Positions 23,347-30,575 are shown, counted from the stretch's first letter. The stretch is DNA of 44,249 nucleotides from Defluviicoccus sp. (GCA_028820505.1 JAPPIT010000022.1:1-44249); one strand, 5' to 3'. A program made the numbers and translations. Notes: generated by a model from the letters alone, not told the origin.

Positions 23347-24102
23347 ATGAGCCGGCGCGAGCTCGAGTCGAAGGTCGCCATCGTCACCGGAAGCGTGCGC
23401 GGAATCGGGCGCGCGACCGCGCTTGCCTTCGCCGACGCCGGCGCGTCCGTGGTGGTCAACGGAAGGAAGTCGGCCGGGGCCGCGGATGAGGTCGCGCGCG
23501 CGGTCGAGGACGCCGGCGGCAGGGCCCGCGTTCATCTCGCCGATGTCAGCGTTCCCGACCGGGCGCAGGGGTTGATCGAGGCGGCCGTCTCCGCCTTCGG
23601 CCGGCTCGACATCCTGGTCAACAACGTCTCGCACCGGATCGCCAAACCGGTGGTGGAGACCGGCTACGAGGAATGGCGCGACGTCCAGGCCAATACGGTC
23701 GACTCGGCCTTCCTGTGCATCCGCGAAGCGGTCCCGCACCTGATCGCCGCCGGCGGCGGGTCGATCGTCAATATCGGCGGGGTGTCGGGCCATCGCGGGG
23801 TCAGGAACCGATCGGCGGTCGCGGCCGCGAAGGCGGGGCTCGCCGGGATGAGCGCGGCGCTCGCGGTCGAGCTCGCGCCGCACAACATCAACGTCAACTG
23901 CGTCTCGCCCGGCAGCATCGACAATTACGAGGTCGCCGGGCACGTGCCGGATCATTTCCGGGAGAACCCGACCCCGATGGGCCGGATGGGAACCGTCGAG
24001 GAAATCGCCGCCATGGTGCGCCATCTCTGCGGACCGGAAGGGCGCTACGTCGCGGGCCAGACGATCCACGTCTGCGGCGCGTGGAACGTGTCGATCGCCT
24101 AG
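23347..24102 (+). CDS. Atypical SDR-fold protein (Ser and Tyr of the active site missing)
   Basis: A 251-residue SDR with an intact cofactor motif, VAIVTGSVRGIGRATALAFA (about 10-29), NNVS in place of NNAG, and VNCVSPGSIDN near residue 185. The catalytic region reads VNIGGVSGHRGVRNRSAVAA then AKAGLAG: the Ser is Gly and the Tyr of YxxxK is Val, while Lys stays. The Asn of the tetrad (VQANTVDSAF) is kept. NAD(P) binding is likely but standard SDR catalysis is not. The ATG at 23347 has GAGGAA upstream. It is divergent from the hydrolase operon across the MITE-like element. Confidence 0.86.
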   Translation: MSRRELESKVAIVTGSVRGIGRATALAFADAGASVVVNGRKSAGAADEVARAVEDAGGRARVHLADVSVPDRAQGLIEAAVSAFGRLDILVNNVSHRIAKPVVETGYEEWRDVQANTVDSAFLCIREAVPHLIAAGGGSIVNIGGVSGHRGVRNRSAVAAAKAGLAGMSAALAVELAPHNINVNCVSPGSIDNYEVAGHVPDHFRENPTPMGRMGTVEEIAAMVRHLCGPEGRYVAGQTIHVCGAWNVSIA

Positions 24103-24146
24103 CGTCCCGTTCGGGACGTTCGAGCGCATTGACGCGGCGCTCCCAA

Positions 24147-24430
24147 GTCGTCATGCCCGGACTTGTTCCGGGCATCCATGTCTTGCGGCATCGCGATGCG
24201 AGCCGGGAGCGGGCGAGGCGGCGGAGGGACGTGGCGGGCGGGAGAGAAGTGCCGGAGGATGCCTGCCCCGCCCGACATCGTCCCCGCCCATCGGCGAACA
24301 CATCTCCGCGCCCCCTGCTGTCACCCCGGACTTGATCCGGGGTCCAGGCCTGCCCCGGACCCCGTTCCGGGGGAAGCCGGGCGAGGACGGTGCCCGACAT
24401 TCTGGACCCCGGAACAAGTCCGGGGTGACA
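24147..24430. repeat. Palindromic repeat block upstream of the DUF1445 gene
   Basis: No gene is seen in 24103-24518. A hairpin unit at 24151-24180 (stem ATGCCCGGA/TCCGGGCAT) is followed by a spacer that matches, inverted, the spacer at 38898-38945. From 24224 the sequence follows bases 3-137 of the window. A second hairpin family (CACCCCGGACTTGATCCGGG, near 24321-24340) has an inverted partner at 24402-24429, forming a REPIN-like doublet. The remaining bases before the TTG start at 24519 show no clear promoter. Confidence 0.75.
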
Positions 24431-24518
24431 AGAGGGGATACGGACGCCCGACCGGGACGCTTCCGCGCCGCGCGGGCGGCGGCTATCCTGACCGGGGACC
24501 GGACGGAGCCAGCCTGCC

Positions 24519-25313
24519 TTGAGCGCCACCATCGACACCATCGCCGATCCGGAGGAGCTTCGCCTTCTGTGCCGCGACGGGCTCTATAGCGGGCCGACCT
24601 CGGGCCACGCGGCGGGGTACGTCCAGGCCAACATGGTGATCCTGCCGGCGGCCGAGGCGGAGGACTTCGCCGCCTATTGCGAGCGCAACCCGCGCCCCTG
24701 CCCGGTGCTGGAGATCCTCGACCGGGGCGATCCGGTGCCGCGCCGGACCGCGCCGGGCGCCGACATCCGCACCGACCTGCCGCGCTACCGCGTGTTCCGC
24801 AACGGCGACTGCGCCGCCGAGCCGACCGAGATAACCGGTCTCTGGCGCGACGATCTGGTGACCTTCCTGCTCGGCTGCTCGTTCATCGCCGAGGCGGCGC
24901 TGCAGGGCGCGGGGCTCGAGATCCGCCACATCGCGGAGACCGGCTACGTCCCGATGTACCGCACCGGCCGCGCGACCGTTCCGGCCGGCGCCTTCGAGGG
25001 CCCGATGGTGGTCTCGATGCGCCCCTTCACGCCGGAAGACGCCGACCGGGCGGAGGAGATCACCGCCCGCTACCCGATGGCGCATGGCGGGCCGGTCCAC
25101 CGCGGCGATCCGGCGGCGCTCGGCATCCGCGACATCGCCGCGCCAGAATACGGCAGGCCGGTGACCGTCGACGACGACCAGATCCCGGTCTTCTGGGCCT
25201 GCGGGGTGACGCCGCAGGAGGCGATCCTCAACGCGCGGCCCTCGCTCGCGATCACCCACATGCCGGGCTGCATGTTCGTGGGCGACCGCACCGCGGAATC
25301 GACCCGGGTCTGA
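24519..25313 (+). CDS. DUF1445 family protein (putative hydro-lyase / D-glutamate cyclase-like)
   Basis: A 264-residue member of DUF1445. Family motifs: SGHAAGYVQANMVILPAAEA (about 28-47), YRVFRNGDCAAEPTEITGLW (about 89-108), VTFLLGCSFIAEAALQGAG, and near the end FWACGVTPQEAILNARPSLA followed by THMPGCMFVGD. One mammalian homologue converts D-glutamate to 5-oxo-D-proline; bacterial members are called hydro-lyases without proof. The start is TTG at 24519 with GGAG about 11 bases upstream. It is 13 bp from the dehydrogenase gene. A link to the oxoprolinase-type HyuA/HyuB proteins is tempting but unproven. Confidence 0.9.
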   Translation: MSATIDTIADPEELRLLCRDGLYSGPTSGHAAGYVQANMVILPAAEAEDFAAYCERNPRPCPVLEILDRGDPVPRRTAPGADIRTDLPRYRVFRNGDCAAEPTEITGLWRDDLVTFLLGCSFIAEAALQGAGLEIRHIAETGYVPMYRTGRATVPAGAFEGPMVVSMRPFTPEDADRAEEITARYPMAHGGPVHRGDPAALGIRDIAAPEYGRPVTVDDDQIPVFWACGVTPQEAILNARPSLAITHMPGCMFVGDRTAESTRV

Positions 25314-25326
25314 CGGGAGAAACCCC

Positions 25327-26715
25327 ATGGCTACGACGCTCGCCATCGACGGCCTTGCCGACCGGCTCCGCGAACGCCTCGGAGAGCGGGTCTCGACCTC
25401 ACCGGTGGTGCGCGAGGGGCACGGGCGCGACGAGTCGCACCACCGCCCCTTCCCGCCGGACATCGTCGTGTTCCCCGAGTCGGTCGACGAGGTGGTCGCC
25501 GTCGTCGGGCTCTGCCGCGAGCACGAAACGCCGATGATCCCGTTCGGCGTCGGCACCTCGCTCGAGGGCCATGTCGCCGCGCTCCAGGGCGGGGTCTCGA
25601 TCGACATGTCGCGGATGAACCGCGTGATCGAGGTCAACGCCGCCGACCTCGACGTCCGGGTCGAGCCGGGGGTGACGCGCAAGCAGCTCAACGCCCATCT
25701 CCGCGATACCGGCCTGTTCTTCCCGATCGACCCGGGCGCGGACGCGACCATCGGCGGCATGGCCGCGACGCGCGCCTCGGGCACCAACGCGGTGCGCTAC
25801 GGCACGATGCGCGACAACGTGCTGGGGCTGACGGTCGTGCTGGCCGACGGGCGGACGATCCGCACCGGAACCCGGGCGCGCAAGTCCTCGGCGGGCTACG
25901 ACCTGACCCGGCTCTTCGTCGGCTCGGAAGGGACGCTCGGCGTGATCGTCGAGGTGACGCTCCGCCTCTCCGGCATCCCGGAGGCGGTCTCGTCCGCGGT
26001 CTGCGCCTTCCCGGGCGTCGACGACGCGGTCGAGACCTGCATCGCGATCATCCAGTCGGGCGTGCCGGTGGCGCGCATCGAGCTTGCCGACGAGGTGCAG
26101 ATCGCCGCCATCAACCGCTGGTCGAAGACCGATCTGCCCGAACGGCCGGTCCTGTTCTTCGAGTTCCACGGCAGCGAGTCCTCGGTCGCCGAGCAGGCGG
26201 AGACCGCCGAATCCATCGCCGCCGACAACGGCGGCACCGGGTTCGAATGGTCCGCCCGGCAGGAGGACCGGAACGCGCTCTGGCAGGCGCGCCACGACGC
26301 GCACTACGCCAACATGGCGCTCCGCCCGGGCTGCCGCGCCTGGCCCACCGACGTGTGCGTGCCGATCTCGCGGCTCGCCGAGTGCATCGCCGAGACCCGC
26401 CGCGACATCGCCGCGACCGACCTGCTGGCGCCCATCGTGGGCCATGTCGGGGACGGCAATTTCCACATCGACTTCGTGCTCGATCCCGACGACGAGGCCG
26501 AGCTCGCCGCCGCGACGGGGGTCAACGAGCGCCTGATCGCACGCGCGCTCGCGATGGGCGGCACCTGCACCGGCGAGCACGGCGTCGGCTACGGCAAGAA
26601 GAAGTACCTCGCCGCCGAGCACGGCGAAGGGGTCTCGGTGATGCGCGCGATCAAGCAGGCGCTCGACCCCGCCAACCTGATGAACCCGGGAAAGATCGTC
26701 GATCCGCCGGGGTGA
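25327..26715 (+). CDS. FAD-linked oxidase (D-lactate/glycolate dehydrogenase GlcD type)
   Basis: A 462-residue flavoprotein of the PCMH family. The FAD pyrophosphate region is PFGVGTSLEGHVAALQGGVS (about 73-92), with DPGADATIGGMAATRASGTN (about 137-156) and GSEGTLGVIVEVTL (about 197). The C-terminal domain has GHVGDGNFHIDFVLDPDD (about 377) and TCTGEHGVGYGKKKYLAAEH (about 417). It probably oxidises D-lactate or another 2-hydroxy acid and passes electrons to the respiratory chain. The ATG at 25327 follows GGAGAAACCCC. Its last 95 bp are duplicated 0.7 kb downstream, beyond a toxin-antitoxin pair. Confidence 0.92.
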   Translation: MATTLAIDGLADRLRERLGERVSTSPVVREGHGRDESHHRPFPPDIVVFPESVDEVVAVVGLCREHETPMIPFGVGTSLEGHVAALQGGVSIDMSRMNRVIEVNAADLDVRVEPGVTRKQLNAHLRDTGLFFPIDPGADATIGGMAATRASGTNAVRYGTMRDNVLGLTVVLADGRTIRTGTRARKSSAGYDLTRLFVGSEGTLGVIVEVTLRLSGIPEAVSSAVCAFPGVDDAVETCIAIIQSGVPVARIELADEVQIAAINRWSKTDLPERPVLFFEFHGSESSVAEQAETAESIAADNGGTGFEWSARQEDRNALWQARHDAHYANMALRPGCRAWPTDVCVPISRLAECIAETRRDIAATDLLAPIVGHVGDGNFHIDFVLDPDDEAELAAATGVNERLIARALAMGGTCTGEHGVGYGKKKYLAAEHGEGVSVMRAIKQALDPANLMNPGKIVDPPG

Positions 26716-26728
26716 GGAAGGAAAAATC

Positions 26729-26956
26729 GTGAACTGGCGCGATCACATCACCGTGGATCCGGAAATCTGCCACGGCAAGGCATGCATTTCCGGCACGCGC
26801 GTCCTGGTGACGACGGTGCTCGACAATCTGGCGGCCGGCATGAGCGCGGACGACATCGCAAGGAGCTATCCATCGGTTTCCCGCGATGCGGTGCGCGCGG
26901 CGCTCTCCTATGCCGCGGCCCTGGCCAACGAACGGGTCGTCGCCTTGCCGCAATAG
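26729..26956 (+). CDS. DUF433 antitoxin
   Basis: A 75-residue DUF433 protein with the typical ITVDPEICHGKACISGTRVL (about 8-27) followed by helices with a winged-helix look (AGMSADDIARSYPSVSRDAV). DUF433 proteins are the usual partners of DUF5615 PIN-like proteins, the next gene. The start is GTG at 26729, preceded by AGGAAGGAAAA. It begins 13 bp after the dehydrogenase stop codon, inside the interval bounded by the two copies of that gene's 3' end. Confidence 0.88.
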   Translation: MNWRDHITVDPEICHGKACISGTRVLVTTVLDNLAAGMSADDIARSYPSVSRDAVRAALSYAAALANERVVALPQ

Positions 26957-26965
26957 GAAACCGGC

Positions 26966-27319
26966 GTGCGGTTCAAGCTGGACGAGAACCTTCCCGTCGA
27001 TCTGGCGGACCTGTTTCGCGCGGCCGGGCACGACGCGGCGACGGCGCTCGACCAGAACCTCAAGGGAGCGCGGGATTCGGACCTTGCATCGGTCTGCAGG
27101 CGCGAAAACCGGGCGATCGTGACGCTCGATACGGATTTTGCCGACATCCGGACATATCCGCCCAACGCCTATCCCGGACTTGTCGTGTTTCGACCGAACA
27201 CCCAGTCCCGCGACCGAATCCTGAGGCTCGGAGCACGGCTGCTCGATGTGCTCGCCGGCGCGACGCTCGCCGGCCGGCTCTGGATCGTCGAAGATTCGCG
27301 CATTCGCGAGCGGCGGTGA
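26966..27319 (+). CDS. DUF5615 PIN-like toxin (Mut7-C type)
   Basis: A 117-residue protein starting at GTG (26966). Motifs: FKLDENLPVDLADLFRAAGH (residues 3-22), GARDSDLASVCRRENRAIVT (about 34-53) and LDTDFADIRTYPPNAYPGLV (about 54-73). The acidic residues of the PIN-like active site (D6, E7, D37 region, D55, D57) are present, consistent with a nuclease toxin. It is 9 bp after DUF433 and ends 9 bp before the region leading into the duplicated dehydrogenase end. Confidence 0.87.
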   Translation: MRFKLDENLPVDLADLFRAAGHDAATALDQNLKGARDSDLASVCRRENRAIVTLDTDFADIRTYPPNAYPGLVVFRPNTQSRDRILRLGARLLDVLAGATLAGRLWIVEDSRIRERR

Positions 27320-27327
27320 TGCGAAAC

Positions 27328-27440
27328 GAACCGGCGAGCACGGCGAAGGGGTGTCGGTAATGCGCGCCATCAAGCAGGCGCTCGACCCCGCCAACCTGAT
27401 GAACCCGGGAAAGATCGTCGATCCGCCGCCGGCGGGTTGA
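27328..27440 (+). pseudogene. Duplicated 3' end of the FAD-linked dehydrogenase gene
   Basis: The translation RTGEHG followed by EGVSVMRAIKQALDPANLMN and PGKIVDPPPAG repeats the C terminus of the gene ending at 26715. From 27336 the DNA matches 26617 onward with three differences in about 90 bp, all at third codon positions and all silent (GTC/GTG, GTG/GTA, GCG/GCC). Fourteen residues (VGYGKKKYLAAEHG) present in the intact gene are missing exactly between two copies of GAGCACGGCG, as expected from a deletion between short direct repeats. The fragment has no start of its own. Confidence 0.85.
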
Positions 27441-27480
27441 GCCCTACATCGCTCGCCCGGAACCGCTATAGCTCCTCCCC

Positions 27481-27586
27481 GTCATGGTCGGCGAAGGCCG
27501 ACCATCCACGCTTTTCTTTTGTTGTTGCTTTCTTGTCCGAACCGCCGAAAAAACTCGTGGATGGTCGGCCTTCGCCGACCATGACG
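27481..27586. repeat. REPIN-like hairpin doublet (second copy)
   Basis: Two hairpins with stems ATGGTCGGC/GCCGACCAT and loop GAAG (or its complement) lie in opposite orientation at 27481-27510 and 27556-27586. The T-rich spacer between them is the inverted homologue of the spacer at 9381-9412. The whole doublet is therefore an inverted, slightly longer copy of the one at 9351-9443. No gene is seen in 27441-27617. Confidence 0.8.
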
Positions 27587-27617
27587 AAACGGAGTGTCCG
27601 ACAGACGGAACCGGCCC

Positions 27618-27827
27618 TCACCCCTGCGTCGGTCCGCCCTCGCGGTCGGTCTTGTCTTCCAGAAGCCTGGCGTCGAGCCGCGTCGCCTCGCGCTCCTGGC
27701 GGCGGCGGGCGGCTTCCTTCTCCTGCTTCGAGCGGCCGTGGCGCGCGCGGTTCTCCGCCGCCGCGTTCTTGCGGGCGAGCCGCGCCCGCTTCTTCCGGTA
27801 CCGGTCGAGGTGGATCACGTCGCCCAT
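27618..27827 (-). CDS. DUF4169 family protein
   Basis: A 69-residue basic protein starting MGDVIHLDRYRKKRARLARK, with AAAENRARHGRSKQEKEAAR in the middle and an Arg/Glu-rich helical tail. This is the usual pattern of DUF4169, a short alphaproteobacterial family of unknown function. It stands alone between a repeat doublet and an oxygenase remnant. The high charge suggests a nucleic-acid or ribosome association, but that is only a guess. Confidence 0.8.
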   Translation of the reverse strand: MGDVIHLDRYRKKRARLARKNAAAENRARHGRSKQEKEAARRRQEREATRLDARLLEDKTDREGGPTQG

Positions 27828-27935
27828 CGCATACCCCTTCCGCGCCAGGAGAGCCGGGACCGCGGCGGCTTGGGGAACCCTAGCACCCGCCCCGGGGGCC
27901 GCGCCAGCCGGAGACCGGTATTTCGGGGAAAATCG

Positions 27936-28284
27936 CTACTCCGCCGCCGACCTCATCCCGGCGGCCGACAGGCGGTGCAGAGCGCGGCGGGCGAGCGCCA
28001 CCGCCTCGTCGCGACGGCGGTAATGGAGCCCGCGACCGGGGTCGCGCGAGATCGTCCGCTGCTGGGCCTCGATCATCGCCTTGTCCTCCAGGAACGCCTT
28101 GGAGACGTCCCGGTAGAACCGCTCGCCCTCGGGCGAGTGGACGGCGCGGTTGCGGTTGGCGACCGACCAGAAATAGTGGCAGCTGGTCTCCGTCTCGGGC
28201 GTCGCGCGGTGGAACAGGCGGAGCGAGACCCCGCCCTCCCGGTCGCGGTTCTCCCGCGCGACGCGCCGAACGCTGCCGCGCCTT
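27936..28284 (-). pseudogene. C-terminal remnant of a Rieske-type oxygenase alpha subunit
   Basis: The minus-strand frame ending at the TAG at 27936 reads, among others, VSLRLFHRATPETETSCHYF, WSVANRNRAVHSPEGERFYR, VSKAFLEDKAMIEAQQRTIS and LHYRRRDEAVALARRALHRL. This matches the C terminus of vanillate-demethylase-type ring-hydroxylating oxygenases (HRATPETETSCHYFW is typical). Only about 115 residues remain of the usual 340-430. The Rieske centre and iron site are gone, there is no start codon, and the 5' end stops at the tandem repeat at 28285-28314. It is a deletion remnant. Confidence 0.75.
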
Positions 28285-28314
28285 ATTGACGAGACCGATA
28301 TTGACGAGACCGAT
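28285..28314. repeat. Tandem 15-bp direct repeat at a deletion boundary
   Basis: ATTGACGAGACCGAT occurs twice in a row (28285-28299 and 28300-28314). It marks the point where similarity to the Rieske oxygenase ends. On the plus strand TAATAT at 28327-28332 may be the -10 of the next gene, but the TTGACG in the repeat is too far (20 bases) for a standard -35. Confidence 0.7.
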
Positions 28315-28382
28315 CCTCGATCACCTTAATATAGAGCGACGGACGGAGGTCACGATGACCGACCAAAAAAGGGAGACTGACG

Positions 28383-28784
28383 ATGACCAGAACCTTCGCC
28401 ATTGCCCTGCTCTGCGCGGCCTTCATAACGGTGGCCACCCCCGCAGCCGCGTTCGAGGGCAAGCGTCTGACAACCGAGGCAGAGTTCCGGGACCTCGTCG
28501 CCGACCGCGATCTGACGGCCGACCGCACGATCGTGTCGTACTCTGGAGACGGTCAGATAGAGGGCGAAACGGGAGACAGGAAGATCAAGGGAATGTGGCT
28601 CTGGGCCGGCAAGGCCCTGTGCCGAACGGTGACGGTGGGAACGAAGAACCTGGGCCTGGACTGTCAGGCGGTTTTCCTCATCGGCGATCTCGTCGTTCTG
28701 GTTCGCAAGGAAGGGCTCGGGGCGGCCTTTGCACTCCGGATCCGTCGCGAGGGAACCGACGCGGGTAAAATCGCCTTCTTGTGA
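28383..28784 (+). CDS. Small secreted protein of unknown function
   Basis: A 133-residue protein with a clear signal peptide (MTRTFAIALLCAAFITVATP then AAAFEG; cleavage likely after AAA near residue 23). The mature part has two Cys (ALCRTV and GLDCQAV) that could form a disulfide. It carries alternating strand-like stretches (IVSYSGDGQIEGETGDRKIK, GMWLWAGKALCRTV, AVFLIGDLVVLVR), suggesting a small beta-barrel. The ATG at 28383 follows AGGGAG. I do not recognise a family, though the layout resembles small periplasmic proteins of alphaproteobacteria. Confidence 0.75.
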   Translation: MTRTFAIALLCAAFITVATPAAAFEGKRLTTEAEFRDLVADRDLTADRTIVSYSGDGQIEGETGDRKIKGMWLWAGKALCRTVTVGTKNLGLDCQAVFLIGDLVVLVRKEGLGAAFALRIRREGTDAGKIAFL

Positions 28785-28803
28785 TGAACGGAGGGGGCGC
28801 ACA

Positions 28804-29004
28804 ATGAAATCGGAAGGACGGGACACCATGCCCAAAGCCCGATCGACCGGCGGCCAGAAGCCACCGAGCAAGCATCAGCCGACGAAGGCCGAGATGGAAG
28901 AGGTCATCGTGATAGACGCCAGTCTCGACGAACTCGCGGGCGCGGTGCTGGCCGGCGGTGCGCTGCGCCGGGAGCAAAAAGACGCTCAGCCCGCCGAGGC
29001 GTGA
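28804..29004 (+). CDS. Small acidic hypothetical protein (paralogue at 36050)
   Basis: A 66-residue protein. The ATG at 28804 is preceded by GGAGGGGG. A basic, disordered N-terminal half (MPKARSTGGQKPPSKHQ) is followed by PTKAEMEEVIVIDASLDEL and AGAVLAGGALRREQ. The same pattern, PSEAELEDAVDMDAMSAAL, occurs in the 46-residue gene at 36050. Similar unnamed short proteins are common in alphaproteobacteria. It lies 19 bp after the secreted protein gene, so the two may form an operon. Function unknown. Confidence 0.72.
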   Translation: MKSEGRDTMPKARSTGGQKPPSKHQPTKAEMEEVIVIDASLDELAGAVLAGGALRREQKDAQPAEA

Positions 29005-29020
29005 GCCTCAAGGGCACTCA

Positions 29021-29040
29021 GATATATAATCCCCTATCGA
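29021..29040. repeat. Solo copy of an element end (ATAATCCCCTATCGA)
   Basis: The sequence ATAATCCCCTATCGA at about 29026-29040 matches 9534-9548, the right outer end of the nested repeat block upstream of the phoX gene. Here it is found alone, just after the small-protein gene and before the AT-rich tract of the promoter at 29091. It may be a remnant of the same small element. Confidence 0.5.
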
Positions 29041-29059
29041 AGGGCGGGCGGTCGATTCG

Positions 29060-29170
29060 CCAAAAATTTTTCTTTTTGCGATATTTCCGCTTGACCGGGG
29101 ACGCGATCGACCCCATATTTGCCATGGTCGGGAAGTGGGGGCGCCGGAGGTGACGGCGCCCCTTCCGTTT
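29060..29170 (+). ncRNA. Candidate promoter plus short hairpin RNA (copy B)
   Basis: An AT-rich tract (29060-29088), TTGACC (29091-29096), a 17-base spacer and CATATT (29114-29119) are followed by GGTCGGGAAGTGGG (about 29127-29140). Then comes a strong hairpin: GGGGCGCC and GGCGCCCC flank the loop GGAGGTGA (about 29138-29162), with outer GGAA/TTCC pairing. The order, spacing and sequence match 5052-5145 on the other strand. The only gene downstream, the P450, runs in the opposite direction, so this promoter cannot serve a coding gene. A short RNA with an exposed Shine-Dalgarno-like loop is the simplest reading. The -10 context CCCCATATT would also suit a heat-shock sigma factor. Confidence 0.5.
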
Positions 29171-29180
29171 CCGGGCCGGT

Positions 29181-30506
29181 CTACGGCGACGGCGTCCCGG
29201 CCGTGTCCCATTCCACCCGGAGCTTCTGGACGCCGCGGAAGGTGAGCGTCGGGATGTACTCCCACGCCTGCCCGTCCACCAGCCGCATATGGGGGAGGCG
29301 GCGGGTCAGCTCCTCCAGGACGATGCGCATCTCGAGCCGGGCGAGCGGCGCGCCCATGCAGAAATGGGCGCCGTTGCCGAAGGCGAGGTGGCGCTTGGCG
29401 CCCGGGCGCGCGATGTCGAACGCCTCGCCGCCGGGGAAGGCCGCGTCGTCGCGGTTGCCGGAGCCCAGCAGGAGCAGGATCTTCGCCCCGGCGGGGACCG
29501 CGACGCCGCCGATCTCGGCGTCCCGCGTCGCGATCCGGCGCCAGGCGAAGATCGAGGTGTCGTAGCGCAGGATCTCCTCGACCGCGTTGGGGATCAGGGA
29601 GGAATCGGCGCACAGGCGCTCCCACTGCGCCCGGTCGGCGAGCAGCGCCTTCAGCCCGTTGGCCGAGGCCTGGGTGGTGGTCTCGTGGCCGGCGAACTGC
29701 ATGAGGAACATGACGTTGGTGAGATAGTTCACCGTGAAGCGCGACGGGTCCTCGCGGTGGAGCCGCACCATGTCGCCGAGATAGTTGTCGCCCGGGTCCT
29801 CGAGCGCGGCGTCGACGAGCTCCTTCGTGAACGCCCAGTGCTCGCCCATGTCGCGCATCATCGCGACCTGCTGGTCCTCGTCCGGCCGGCCCCAGTTGAC
29901 CACCGCGCGGGCCGAGCCGAGCCGCTTGACGAACACCGCGTCGTCGTCGCTGGCGCCGAGGAAGATGAAGATCGCGAGCGCCGGGACCTCGTAGAGCATC
30001 TGCGAGACCAGCTCGGCCTCGCCGTCGCCGGCGAAGCGGTCGATATAGCGGGTGACGATCGCCCGGATGCGGGGCTCGATCTCGGCCACCCGCCGGGGGG
30101 TGAAGGCGTCGCCGAAGATCTTGCGGTGCCTGAGATGCGTCTCCGGGTCCTCGTCGACCAGCGAGGGCTCGATGGCGATGTCGAGCCCGTCGCGCACCTT
30201 CGCGGCTTCCGGGCAGAGCGGCGTCACCGGGTGGCGGGCGAGCGCCGCGGAGAAGGTCTCGGGATCGCGGAACACGGCGACGATGTCGTCGTGGCGCGCG
30301 ACGACCCAGTAGCCGGTCTCCGGGCTGTGGAACACCGGCTCCTCGGCCCGCGCGCGCTCGAAGAACGGGTAGGGGTCGGCGAGATAGGTCTCGGAGAACG
30401 GATCGAACCCGGCGGCCAGCGCGCTCGCCGGGCAGGCGCGCGGCGGCGCGTCTTCCGGGGCCTCCGGCTCCGACTGGAACATGCCGAGCTGCTTGAAATT
30501 GGACAT
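29181..30506 (-). CDS. Cytochrome P450
   Basis: A 441-residue soluble bacterial P450. The I-helix oxygen-binding motif AGHETTT (about residue 270), the ExxR motif EEILR (about 315) and the heme loop FGNGAHFCMGAPLARLEMRI with the Cys ligand (about 373-392) are all intact. The ATG at 30506 has GGGAGGGAG just upstream. The frame can be extended upstream but without family similarity. No ferredoxin or reductase gene lies nearby, so electrons must come from elsewhere. It is divergent from an XRE regulator, with a possible operator in between. Substrate unknown. Confidence 0.93.
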   Translation of the reverse strand: MSNFKQLGMFQSEPEAPEDAPPRACPASALAAGFDPFSETYLADPYPFFERARAEEPVFHSPETGYWVVARHDDIVAVFRDPETFSAALARHPVTPLCPEAAKVRDGLDIAIEPSLVDEDPETHLRHRKIFGDAFTPRRVAEIEPRIRAIVTRYIDRFAGDGEAELVSQMLYEVPALAIFIFLGASDDDAVFVKRLGSARAVVNWGRPDEDQQVAMMRDMGEHWAFTKELVDAALEDPGDNYLGDMVRLHREDPSRFTVNYLTNVMFLMQFAGHETTTQASANGLKALLADRAQWERLCADSSLIPNAVEEILRYDTSIFAWRRIATRDAEIGGVAVPAGAKILLLLGSGNRDDAAFPGGEAFDIARPGAKRHLAFGNGAHFCMGAPLARLEMRIVLEELTRRLPHMRLVDGQAWEYIPTLTFRGVQKLRVEWDTAGTPSP

Positions 30507-30575
30507 GGGCTCCCTCCCTGCCGGCGCATTTTGCCGGGTCGGCGCCGCGTCCGCCATGGGAGAGGCCCCGATAGA

